A DNA stretch of 64,000 nucleotides from CALLPQ01 sp964421675. GTDB lineage: Bacteria > Pseudomonadota > Alphaproteobacteria > Caulobacterales > Parvularculaceae. The stretch's first letter is position 1. The number at the start of each line of letters is the position of its first letter. The DNA is taken from positions 1-64,000 of the forward strand of contig CAYQXV010000010.1 of the NCBI GenBank assembly GCA_964421675.1. Reading direction: 5' to 3'. The notes under the pieces are model-generated. The model made no database searches. It was given only the letters and a program-made list of their open reading frames with translations, and had not been told where the DNA came from. Both the position numbers and the translations under genes were made by a program. Positions 17,627 through 26,225 of this stretch are shown piece by piece.

Positions 17627-20092
17627 CTAGCGCAGCCGACTTGCGATACCCGTTAGGGTTTGTGCCAGCGCCGCTTGGCGACCGCCGCCTGCTTTCAACC
17701 CTTTAGCCAGTGTTGTTAGCGATTTGGAAAACGCTTTGTCGGTTTGACCCGCGTCCAGCAGGCTTTGCGCTTTATCGAGGGACGAAGAAACATCGCCGAT
17801 GGCCGCTTCTGACATATCACCGCTGCGTTTCATCTGATCAAGATAAGCACGCGCAATCACCGGATCCGCAGGCCAAGTGACCGGAAATTGCTGCTGAGGA
17901 TTAAACACATCCCCTTGATCGGCTAATTTTGCCGCTGCAATTTCGTTCTCAGTCAAATGCTCGCTTGGCGTTAAGGCCAGCACATCAATGCCGCGTGCGA
18001 TTTCAGTGCCGTAGATTTTTCCATTGTACCAATATGTCGACCAGTAACCGCCAAGGACAAGTTTGTCCTCATGAATCGGCCCGCGGTCGAAATAAGCGAT
18101 TTCAACTGGATTTGCTGAATCGGTAAAATCAATGATGGAAACACCGCCCTGATACCAGGCTTGCACAAAAATATCGCGGCCCGGCACGGGAATAACGTTC
18201 CCATTATGAGCAACGCAATTTTCTGACTCTGCTTGCGGTGCTTTCAGCTTGTAATAACTCTTATGCTCAAGCTTTCCATTATTAATGTCGTAAATCGCAT
18301 CTGCGCCCCAATCTTGAGGGTCTTGCGCACGACAACGCGGACGAGAGCCCCCGCCCCATTCATCAGTAAACAGAACTTTTGTTCCATCATTGTTGAACGT
18401 CGCGGAGTGCCAATACGCAAATCCGGGATCGGTCACCGCATCAATACGCTTTGGTTTACGCGGATTGGAGATATCAAAGATAATGCCGTTACCAGAACAC
18501 GCGCCCGCTGCAAGTTTTGCTGACGGGAAAACGGTAATGTCATGACACTGATCAGTTCTGCGCGTATCCTGCGTATCCTCACCATGATCGCCGCCCTGCC
18601 ACAGACCAGCAATCTGGCCAGTTTTATTATCTGCAAAAACCGCAGGGCTATCGATGATGCGCGATTTTGAAGGATCGTTGACGGGAATTTCAATCACATC
18701 AATACGGAACAAGGCCGAGCGATCATCGCCCGGTACAGCGCCATAACAACCGGCGAGTTCAGCATCGTCGCGTACAGAAGATGTGCCGGAATTATAAACA
18801 ATGATTTTTCCGTCCCGGCCCGGTCCCGATACAACCGAATGGGTATGAGAGCCACGGCAGGTTTGCACTTGCCCAACCTGACGCGGGCGGCGCAAATCAC
18901 TAATATCAAAAATCCTAAGACCGCGGAAACGCTCATCAGATACATCTTCGCTAATGCCCTGCAAGCCGCAGTCAACACGCCCGCGCGTTTGCTCAACGGA
19001 CATGATCAATAGATCACCGACAATGGAGACATCCCCCTGCCCGCCAGGACACACAACGGAACTGAAATGAGTAGGCACACCCTCATCATCGAGCTGATAA
19101 ACGTTAAATCCATGATAGCTACCAGCAACAAGCTTATCGCCGGAAAACGCCATGTCGGTATTTGCAAAACTAAATAACGGTGAGCGCTCACCCCATTCTG
19201 TTTCTTGATTATCCTGGTCTTCACCGCGATCCGCCTCACCGTCAGCGTCTCCGCTTTCAATAATTGGTGGCAGACCAACCGGGTTTTGCGGATCGAAAAA
19301 TCCTGCTGGCTTAGGCAGCGCAGTAACCAATTCAAGATTTGAAATCGCCTCACCTGCATCGGTAAACCCGGGAGCAAGTCCTGCGCGAGGGTCCACAGAC
19401 AGACCGCCAAGCAATGCACTCATCTGTTTAATTTCAGCAGACTGATCATTTTTAATGTCACTGACAAAATCAAACAATACCGGATCATAAGCAGACCCAG
19501 GTTGACGCAATAATGTATCGACCATTGTGATTGCGCCTTCATGGTGGCGGATCATAAGTGTCAAAAACAGCTCATCAAACTCTGTTGCAGACGCCGCCGC
19601 CAAATCAGACATTTGCTGCGGCGAGGCCATGCCCATCATTTCCATCGACATATGCGTCTCATGTGCGCCATGCCCGCCATTACCGCCATGGCCCTCGCCA
19701 TGAGATTTTCCGGGCTCTGGCGCCTTTTCATCACGCGAGCGCAACCAATCTTGCATAAACTCTATTTCATCAGCCTGCGATGCATTAATCCGCCCGGCAA
19801 TCGCAATAAGCTCTTGGGAGTTTGTGCGATCACCAACGAGTTGTGCCATTTGCACAGCCTGAAAATGGTGCGGGATCATATCTTGCATGAAGCGGACATC
19901 GGCAGGAGAATAGCTATTATTGGCGATATTCACCGCATCTTCCGCACTCAAGTCCCGGCTCGTCTCACCGGGAGCACCTGGCTGCACGATAGGAATATCC
20001 TGAGCGAATGCCGTTGCCGAAAATACGGACAATGCAATGGTGCTGATCCCCAGCCCCATAAGACGGCGTTTATTATGTGATGGTCTTCGCAT
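17627..20092 (-). CDS. Secreted DUF305 and LVIVD-repeat fusion protein
   Basis: Exported protein of 821 residues starting at the ATG at 20092; the frame is open further upstream to 20224. A basic N-terminus and hydrophobic core end at AFA/QD (residues 28-32), a good signal peptidase I site. Residues about 50-240 form a DUF305 domain with its two paired-histidine motifs, MIPHHFQAV (His75-76) and MIRHHEGAI (His183-184), separated by a His/Gly/Met-rich insert (131-155) that looks metal-binding. Residues about 300-720 carry LVIVD-type beta-propeller repeats such as GLRIFDISDLRRP, GIIFDISNPRKP and VSIIDFTDSANP. The C-terminal 80 residues are helical. DUF305 proteins are often found with copper functions. 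The activity of this fusion is unknown. Confidence 0.85.
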   Translation of the reverse strand: MRRPSHNKRRLMGLGISTIALSVFSATAFAQDIPIVQPGAPGETSRDLSAEDAVNIANNSYSPADVRFMQDMIPHHFQAVQMAQLVGDRTNSQELIAIAGRINASQADEIEFMQDWLRSRDEKAPEPGKSHGEGHGGNGGHGAHETHMSMEMMGMASPQQMSDLAAASATEFDELFLTLMIRHHEGAITMVDTLLRQPGSAYDPVLFDFVSDIKNDQSAEIKQMSALLGGLSVDPRAGLAPGFTDAGEAISNLELVTALPKPAGFFDPQNPVGLPPIIESGDADGEADRGEDQDNQETEWGERSPLFSFANTDMAFSGDKLVAGSYHGFNVYQLDDEGVPTHFSSVVCPGGQGDVSIVGDLLIMSVEQTRGRVDCGLQGISEDVSDERFRGLRIFDISDLRRPRQVGQVQTCRGSHTHSVVSGPGRDGKIIVYNSGTSSVRDDAELAGCYGAVPGDDRSALFRIDVIEIPVNDPSKSRIIDSPAVFADNKTGQIAGLWQGGDHGEDTQDTRRTDQCHDITVFPSAKLAAGACSGNGIIFDISNPRKPKRIDAVTDPGFAYWHSATFNNDGTKVLFTDEWGGGSRPRCRAQDPQDWGADAIYDINNGKLEHKSYYKLKAPQAESENCVAHNGNVIPVPGRDIFVQAWYQGGVSIIDFTDSANPVEIAYFDRGPIHEDKLVLGGYWSTYWYNGKIYGTEIARGIDVLALTPSEHLTENEIAAAKLADQGDVFNPQQQFPVTWPADPVIARAYLDQMKRSGDMSEAAIGDVSSSLDKAQSLLDAGQTDKAFSKSLTTLAKGLKAGGGRQAALAQTLTGIASRLR

Positions 20093-20426
20093 AGTTTTTA
20101 GCCCTTCAAGAAACGAGATTAATGATTCAAATCCATGTTTGGGATGATGGTACCGGAATTTTCGCTGCGGCAATAGAGGTTTTGCCATGGCTGGGTAAAA
20201 GCATACAGCACACCCGCAGCTCACCTCAATATTACAAATAAATACAACGACTTAAATTGTCTCACAAGCCATTTTGAGCTCATTTTGGTTGGGCAGCCCC
20301 GCACGCCTAGTTGACGCAGACACAAACGCCATCGCCAATTTGCCCACTTGCAAAGTGTCCTCGGTCGCGCCCTCAACTCATCGCAGGCCTAAATACGAGA
20401 TTGGGCCCAGCACGGAACCCAGAACC

Positions 20427-20483
20427 GGGCACAAGACTGGGCACAAGACTGGGCACAAGACTGGGCACAAGACTGGGCACAGG
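20427..20483. repeat. Tandem 12-bp direct repeat, four full units plus a partial
   Basis: Four perfect copies of GGGCACAAGACT begin at 20427, 20439, 20451 and 20463, followed by a partial GGGCACAGG at 20475. The unit is a multiple of three, but no gene here is convincing. Slippage-prone microsatellites like this often vary in copy number between strains. It lies about 260 bases upstream of the AraC-type gene. Confidence 0.95.
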
Positions 20484-20708
20484 TCGAAACTCCAAACGCA
20501 ACCCGAGATGTTCGGTAAGAGTGACATTTGAAAACTCCGCCCCGTCCAACTGTTAGCTTTCCCAAATCTTATGTTAGCCGAGCCCAAAAAATAATCCGTC
20601 CTTTGAATATTTTGTTTACTCAATCTAGATTGCCGATATACAGCTAGCTAAAATTTAAATTCTCTGATTAAAAATTTAGATAAACGGATAACACCGGCAC
20701 GCCGCCGC

Positions 20709-20726
20709 ATTTGTATTCTTACAAAT
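20709..20726. promoter_or_regulatory. Palindrome just upstream of the AraC-type gene
   Basis: The sequence ATTTGTA-TTCT-TACAAAT is a perfect 7-bp inverted repeat with a four-base centre, ending 17 bases before the regulator ATG and next to its AAGGA ribosome site. It could be an operator for autoregulation. No experimental or comparative support is available here. Confidence 0.4.
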
Positions 20727-20742
20727 ATAAGGATTTGGTTTA

Positions 20743-21450
20743 ATGGGCTCCGCCCCAAAATTCATTTTCCAAGATGGGTGTTTCCTCTATCGCGGGGAGG
20801 TCAACAGCAATGAGCTTCATTCAAACGCGGCTTATCAAGTTGCCATAAGCGCCGACCCAAACAGCAAAATTTCTGTGTCAGACAAAAATGGTGATGATTT
20901 TGTCGGGCAAATCATTCTGATTAAATCGCTCGCCAAACATAAGATTAAATGTGATAGCGGTATTACAGTGATCTTCCTGTCTCCGGACTCAAATTGGGTG
21001 TTGAATGTCTTAAAACACATTGATCAGGGGCAAATCGCAACTTTAAACGATGATATATTACCATTCAAAAAAGACTGCGAGCTAAGTGAGATCGGAAAGA
21101 TCGTTAGAGAAATAGATCTTTCGCCGGAATTTAAAATAGACCCACGGCTTTCTGCGGCAATTGACGATTTGGATTCCGATCTCGTCAATGCCTCAATATT
21201 GGAAACAGCCAAACGCTGTAATTTATCCCGATCCAGATTACGGGCCTTAGCAAGAGAGCAATTAGGCGTTTCGCTTGCAACATTACTGATTTGGCGAAAA
21301 ATCGTGACGGCAAATAAAGCCTTATCCACTGGGGTCAGCTTGTCAGAAGCCGCATTTATAGGTGGATTTTCCGATCAAGCGCACTTTTCACGCACCATGA
21401 AACGGATGTTTGGAATTACACCGACCGGTGCGTTGAAAGTTTATACCTAA
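20743..21450 (+). CDS. AraC-family transcriptional regulator
   Basis: A 235-residue regulator. The last roughly 100 residues are a classical AraC/XylS double helix-turn-helix: a first helix pair in ILETAKRCNLSRSRLRALAR and the conserved second element GGFSDQAHFSRTMKRMFGITPTG (residues about 207-229, shown in part). The N-terminal 135 residues should be the ligand or dimerisation part but match no family I recognise and are shorter than the usual arabinose-binding domain. AAGGA lies 9 bases before the ATG. The TonB-receptor and carotenoid-oxygenase genes follow on the same strand, so it probably controls them. This is inference from position. Confidence 0.88.
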   Translation: MGSAPKFIFQDGCFLYRGEVNSNELHSNAAYQVAISADPNSKISVSDKNGDDFVGQIILIKSLAKHKIKCDSGITVIFLSPDSNWVLNVLKHIDQGQIATLNDDILPFKKDCELSEIGKIVREIDLSPEFKIDPRLSAAIDDLDSDLVNASILETAKRCNLSRSRLRALAREQLGVSLATLLIWRKIVTANKALSTGVSLSEAAFIGGFSDQAHFSRTMKRMFGITPTGALKVYT

Positions 21451-21562
21451 TTAAAAATATAGGCCTTGGGCAACCGATTTATTCAAGCCCCATCCCGCGG
21501 AATAACCTACGCTTTTTCCTAGAACTGCAAAAAGCAGCGTTATTTTAGGGAATTGAGAATTC

Positions 21563-21582
21563 GGTTCGGAACATTCTGAACC
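21563..21582. promoter_or_regulatory. Imperfect 20-bp palindrome upstream of the TonB receptor
   Basis: GGTTC at 21563-21567 and GAACC at 21578-21582 bracket a nearly symmetrical centre. Eight of ten possible base pairs of the 20-bp palindrome are complementary. It ends 45 bases before the receptor ATG. It is a candidate operator, but AraC-type proteins more often bind direct repeats, so a different regulator is possible. Confidence 0.35.
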
Positions 21583-21627
21583 CAATCCATAAGGGCATCC
21601 CTAATACCAACTTAGGAAGGGGATATC

Positions 21628-24011
21628 GTGACCTATAAATCATCACTAATTTTAAGCGCTTCACTCATCGCAACCAGCTTCATCATGCTGCCGCAAGCCG
21701 CACAAGCCCAACAGAGCCAGGCAGATGACGAACTCAGAGTTGACGAGATGGTCGTTACGGCCCGGAAACGCGAGGAATCATTGCAAGATGTTCCTCTGGC
21801 CGTTACCGCGCTGGACGCACGAGCAATCGACGAACTTCATGTTAACGTCATCACAGATTTCGATAAAGTCGTTCCCAATATTGACTTAGCGGATAATCCA
21901 TTTGCGGGACAAGCGCTAGGCGCCACAATCCGGGGTGTTGGCTTTTCTGATCTGGAAAAATCTTTCGAACCCGCCGTTGGCTTTTCAATTGATGGCGTGT
22001 TCCTTGCCAATAATACGGGCGCTGCCATTGACGGATTTGATTTTGAGCAGGTTGAAGTTCTAAGGGGACCGCAAGGAACTTTGTTTGGACGAAACACTGT
22101 TGGCGGTGTTATCAACGTAACCCGAACCCGCCCCACCGGCGAGGCCGGATTGCGATTGGGAACACGTATCGGCAACCATAGAAACCGAGAATATTTCGTC
22201 GTTGCTAACGCCCCGCAAATACACAACATCCTGTCGACCAAAGTCTATGCATTCTCAAAGCAACGCGATACCTTCGCGACCAATATCGTGACCGGTGAAA
22301 AAGACAAGCAAACAGATTCTATCGCCTACGGCGCTGCATTCTTATTTGAACCCGATAACGAAAAGGTAGAAGCCCTTCTCTCATTTGACTTCTTCAATGA
22401 TGATTCAAATGGCCCGCCAACCTATAGCCAGTTCCAAGTGGTCCAAATGGTCAAGGCGACCTGTTTTGCGATATCGCCTCGGGCATTATTGCCGGCGGCG
22501 CGGCTGTGCCAAATGGAGCGGGTTGTGCATCCGGGTCAATCGACTTGGCACGAGACAGTGATTTTGAACTTTTCGCACGCGGCACACCGTTCGTAACGGT
22601 CATTGATGGGTGGTCCCTCACCTCAAATATTTCCTTTCAAATTTCAGATAATCTGACATTGACCTCAATTACCGGATACCGCGAAACCGATGAGCAATTG
22701 CTAGAGGAAAATGTTGGCGGCCCTGCTGTTCAATCGGTCGAAATTCCCGGTGTCGGATTTTTGCTCGGCGTACCGCAACTTGAACTACTCGTGCAAAACC
22801 GTGTTCAGACGGCCAATCAGTTTAGTCAGGAATTCAGGCTGAATGGTACGTATGGAGATAAGCTCGAATATGTTGCCGGCATTTATTATCTAGACGCGGA
22901 ATACACCTTGAATGGGGGGGGATTTGCGAACGGAGACTTCGGGAATACGCAGGCTCTGGGCAATGTCGCCGCTATTACTCAAACAGCTCAGCAATCCCTT
23001 GCCGTGGCCGCTTTCTTTGACGCGACTTATGCGATTACTGACCGACTTTCCTTCTCAGGGGGCTTTCGATATTCTTATGAGGAGAAGGATTTTCAAAATA
23101 ACTTCATTCTCACCGCGGCCCCTGGCGTTACGGGACAAACTGTTGATCTATCAGAAGATTGGGATAACCCGACATGGCGCGCCATTTTAAAATATGACGT
23201 GAACAATGATGTCAATGTTTATGGCGCCTATTCACGTGGCTTTAGAAGCGGCGGGTTTAACGGCCGCGCAGCTTCACCGGCCTCTTCAGGACCCTTTGAT
23301 GAGGAAACGGTAGATAGCTTTGAACTTGGTGTGCGGGCGGAGTTTTTTGGCAATAGATTGCGTATAAACCCAACCGCTTTTTATGGAATTTACGACGACA
23401 AACAAGAAGAGAACTTGCTTGCTGTGCCAGGATCTAATGGCCAGACAATTGAGACGTTCGTTGAAAATGCATCTCAAGTGGATATTAAAGGCATTGAGCT
23501 TGAAGCTCAGGCGATTTTGACATCAGAATTATCGATCAGAGGGTCCTTTGGCTATGTGGACGCTGAATTTGATGAATTTCTCGTTTCAGATCTTTCCGAT
23601 CCAACCGGGCAGTCGCTGATTGACGTTGCCGATACACGTAATTTGCGGTCAGGACCGGACACCACCATTTCTGCAGGGGCAAATTATACCCGTCCTATCC
23701 TGTCGGGACAGTTGCTATTATCCTTCGATGCGCTTTACTATTATCAAGACGAGGTAACAACATCGGCGCAAAGTGATCCACTCGGATTAGGCCGTGATGT
23801 CGTTGCATCAAATAACGGATTCGACTTTTCCGTCACGGTTGAAACGCAGCGCGCATCAGGACCAAACCTTAGGGTCTCCGGATTCATCAATGATGCCTTT
23901 GACAATCGAAATGGGCGTTTGGCGAACTCTATTGTGATCCCAAATACCTTTACGTTTGGCACCGGTGCCGTGACTCGCGTATATGGCGTTGAAGCGACGA
24001 TCGATTTTTAG
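21628..24011 (+). pseudogene. TonB-dependent receptor, split by one frameshift
   Basis: Outer-membrane beta-barrel importer of about 794 residues if the frame is restored. The first part (21628-22596) gives a signal peptide ending AQA/QQ, a TonB-box-like VVTARKREESLQDVP, and the plug domain with VEVLRGPQGTLFGRNTVGG. The second part (frame from about 22437 to 24011) begins in matching barrel sequence (SGPNGQGDLF) and ends with the family-type terminal phenylalanine (EATIDF). The frames switch near 22432-22445, consistent with one missing base. Both halves are otherwise intact, so this is either a very recent mutation or a sequencing error. Its stop lies 12 bases from the carotenoid-oxygenase ATG. 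The substrate is unknown; the neighbour suggests a carotenoid- or stilbene-like molecule. Confidence 0.85.
22914..22921 (+). repeat. Poly-G tract of eight inside the receptor gene
   Basis: Eight consecutive G residues lie in the barrel-coding part of the TonB receptor, encoding part of LNGGGF. The downstream frame is correct through this tract. Such tracts are prone to slippage and in some bacteria cause phase variation. There is no evidence of switching here. Confidence 0.8.
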
Positions 24012-24023
24012 GAGAGCGGCTGA

Positions 24024-25346
24024 ATGGGCGATGAATCAAATGCGTCTCAACCTTTCTGGATGAAGGGTAATTTCAGTCCGGTTGCTGAAGAAATCACAAC
24101 ACATGCTTTAACTGTTACTGGCGAAATTCCGCGCGAGCTTAACGGTCGCTATTTTCGAAATGGCGCTAACCCCCGGGTATCAGTCAGTTCCGACTGGTTC
24201 CTTGGGGAAGGCATGATCCATGGTGTGGAGATCGAAAACGGTAAAGCGAATTGGTATCGCAATCGCTATGTCAAAACCCCTTTACTAAAAGAAGATGTCA
24301 TGACCCGCGAAGCCATGCGGATACCGGGCAACTCACTCGCCAACACACATGTTATCGGCCATGCGGGAAAATATTTGGCCCTGCAAGAAATGCATGCGCC
24401 TTACGAACTCACAAAAGATTTGGAGACGGTCGGCACCTATGATTTCGACGGCAAGCTCGAGCGAAACATGACGGCCCATCCGAAAATCTGTCCTAAAACA
24501 GGAGAAATGCTGTTTTTCGGATATGGCGTGATGCCGCCATTTTTGACCTATCACCGCGTCTCCAAGACAGGCGAGTTGGTGCAGTCTGAGATTATCGATG
24601 TAAAAGCGGCGACCATGGTGCACGATTTTACGATCACCGAAAATTACGCCATTTTCCTCGATCTCCCCATGCTGTGGGATATGAAGAAGTTCCTCGAGCC
24701 AGGTATCCCTGTCAATTATGATGAAGCCTATGGCGCGCGCATTGGTGTTATGCCGCGCAATGGCACGAGTGATGATGTGAAATGGTTCGAAATTGAACCT
24801 TGCTATATCTATCACACGATGAACGCTTACGAAGTCGACGACGAGATTGTCTTCACCGCGCCTCGTTTATTTGGTTATACCTCGGTTGGCATGGCAAACC
24901 CGCCAATACCAAAACTTCATCAGTGGGTTATCAACACCAAAACCGGGACCGTTTCAGAGACCCAACTCGATGATCTTGGTGTAGACTTTCCGCAAGTTCC
25001 CCCATCCCATGTTGGCCAACCGGTCCGCTATGGTTATGCGGCTGAATTTGACTCGACGGGCAGCCCGGTAATCCTTGGCTATCATCAATATGATCTGAAG
25101 TCCGGTGAGCGCAAATCTCATCGCCTCCAGAATGGCAGAACCGGAAGCGAAGCGAGCTTTATCGTCAAGGAAAATGCCAAATCTGAAGATGACGGATATC
25201 TGATGAGCTATGTCTATGATCCGGACGACAATAAAAGCGAACTGGTCGTTTGGGACGCGCAGAACATCGAAGACGAGCCCTTATGCCGTATTCACCTACC
25301 CGCCAGAGTCCCTGCCGGGTTCCATGGATCATGGATTGCTGATTAA
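24024..25346 (+). CDS. Carotenoid oxygenase (RPE65/lignostilbene dioxygenase family)
   Basis: Non-heme iron enzyme of the seven-bladed propeller family that splits double bonds in carotenoids, apocarotenoids or stilbenes. The product has 440 residues. All four iron-ligand histidines are visible in family context: His152 (TAHPK), His200 (MVHDF), His264 (YIYHTMNAYE) and His434 (GFHGSW). The N-terminus ELNGRYFRNGANP is also typical. The C-terminus is short and stops right after the last ligand. AGGAG overlaps the end of the TonB-receptor gene and precedes the ATG, so the two are cotranscribed. The sequence does not tell which substrate is cleaved. Confidence 0.92.
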   Translation: MGDESNASQPFWMKGNFSPVAEEITTHALTVTGEIPRELNGRYFRNGANPRVSVSSDWFLGEGMIHGVEIENGKANWYRNRYVKTPLLKEDVMTREAMRIPGNSLANTHVIGHAGKYLALQEMHAPYELTKDLETVGTYDFDGKLERNMTAHPKICPKTGEMLFFGYGVMPPFLTYHRVSKTGELVQSEIIDVKAATMVHDFTITENYAIFLDLPMLWDMKKFLEPGIPVNYDEAYGARIGVMPRNGTSDDVKWFEIEPCYIYHTMNAYEVDDEIVFTAPRLFGYTSVGMANPPIPKLHQWVINTKTGTVSETQLDDLGVDFPQVPPSHVGQPVRYGYAAEFDSTGSPVILGYHQYDLKSGERKSHRLQNGRTGSEASFIVKENAKSEDDGYLMSYVYDPDDNKSELVVWDAQNIEDEPLCRIHLPARVPAGFHGSWIAD

Positions 25347-25354
25347 ACTGGCGA

Positions 25355-25387
25355 ATGGCCAATCGCATAATTAGGCGATATGGCCAT
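25355..25387. terminator. Hairpin between convergent carotenoid oxygenase and crotonase genes
   Basis: An 11-bp stem with a one-base bulge (ATGGCC and ATCGC pairing with GCGAT and GGCCAT) sits in the 76-base gap between convergent genes. No T-run is present, so it is a weak candidate bidirectional terminator. Confidence 0.5.
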
Positions 25388-25422
25388 CCACATGGGTTCA
25401 GAGGTGAGCGCGCCATTGCTGA

Positions 25423-26199
25423 CTAGCGGTTTTTGAAGCTTGGCTTTCGCTTTTCTGTAAACGCAGCCATGCCTTCTTTTTGGTCCTCAAACGCAAACGT
25501 TGAATGGAACACGCGTCTTTCAAAACGCACGCCTTCCGTCAATGTTGTCTCATAGGCCCGGTTAATCGATTCCTTGCACAACATCACCGCAGGACGCGAA
25601 AGGGCCGCGATCTGTTTTGCAACCTTCACCGCTTCATCGCGTAACTCTGCTGCGGGCACGATCCGAGAGACAAGACCAGACCGCTCAGCTTCCTCAGCAT
25701 TGATCATGCGCCCGGTAAGGCACATTTCCATCGCTTTAGATTTACCAACAAATCGGGTCAAACGCTGCGTACCGCCAGCACCGGGAATGGTGCCGATTGT
25801 AATTTCAGGCTGGCCAAATTTCGCAGTATCTGCGGCAAGAATAAAATCGCACATCATGGCCAATTCACACCCGCCGCCGAGCGCATAGCCAGCAACCGCC
25901 GCAATCACAGGTTTGCGGCAGCGCGTTGCCTCTTCCCAGTTTGCGGTGATGAAATTCTCATTAAATGCAGACACATAATCATGGTCTTGCATTTCCTTGA
26001 TATCAGCACCCGCCGCAAAGGCTTTTTCTGATCCGGTAATGATGATGCAGCCAATTTTTTCATCTGCTTCAAAAGCAAGGAGCGCTTCTGTCACTTCATT
26101 CATCAGCTGCAAATTAAACGCGTTTAATGCGTCTGGTCGATGCAGTGTGAGGATGCCGACATTGCCATCGACTTCCGTTAAAATACATTCATAGGCCAT
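25423..26199 (-). CDS. Enoyl-CoA hydratase (crotonase family)
   Basis: Crotonase-fold enzyme of 258 residues that adds water across trans-2-enoyl-CoA. Both catalytic glutamates are in place: Glu112 in GYALGGGCELAMM and Glu132 in FGQPEITIGTIPGAGG. The oxyanion-hole region is FAAGADIKEM. AGGAG precedes the ATG. It is the last gene of the minus-strand propionate cluster, 26 bases after prpC. Its place there suggests a role in odd-chain or branched acyl-CoA breakdown feeding propionyl-CoA, but a general beta-oxidation role is equally possible. Confidence 0.93.
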   Translation of the reverse strand: MAYECILTEVDGNVGILTLHRPDALNAFNLQLMNEVTEALLAFEADEKIGCIIITGSEKAFAAGADIKEMQDHDYVSAFNENFITANWEEATRCRKPVIAAVAGYALGGGCELAMMCDFILAADTAKFGQPEITIGTIPGAGGTQRLTRFVGKSKAMEMCLTGRMINAEEAERSGLVSRIVPAAELRDEAVKVAKQIAALSRPAVMLCKESINRAYETTLTEGVRFERRVFHSTFAFEDQKEGMAAFTEKRKPSFKNR

Positions 26200-26225
26200 A
26201 AATCATGTTCTCCTGGTGCGCGCGT

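Larger units (their letters stand above)
20093..20742. other. Divergent intergenic region with 12-bp repeats (650 bp)
   Basis: This separates the minus-strand DUF305-LVIVD gene from the plus-strand AraC-type regulator. It contains a 12-bp tandem repeat (20427-20483) and a palindrome at the end (20709-20726). Frames crossing the repeat encode only HKTG repeats or their equivalents, and I regard them as noncoding. Confidence 0.5.

Noticed and set aside
20274..20556. Frames encoding HKTG repeats across the 12-bp tandem repeat
   Set aside because: They exist only because the repeat unit is divisible by three; flanking sequence is not protein-like.
24333..24815. 160-residue minus-strand frame inside the carotenoid oxygenase
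   Set aside because: Antisense to a gene with four intact iron-ligand histidines.
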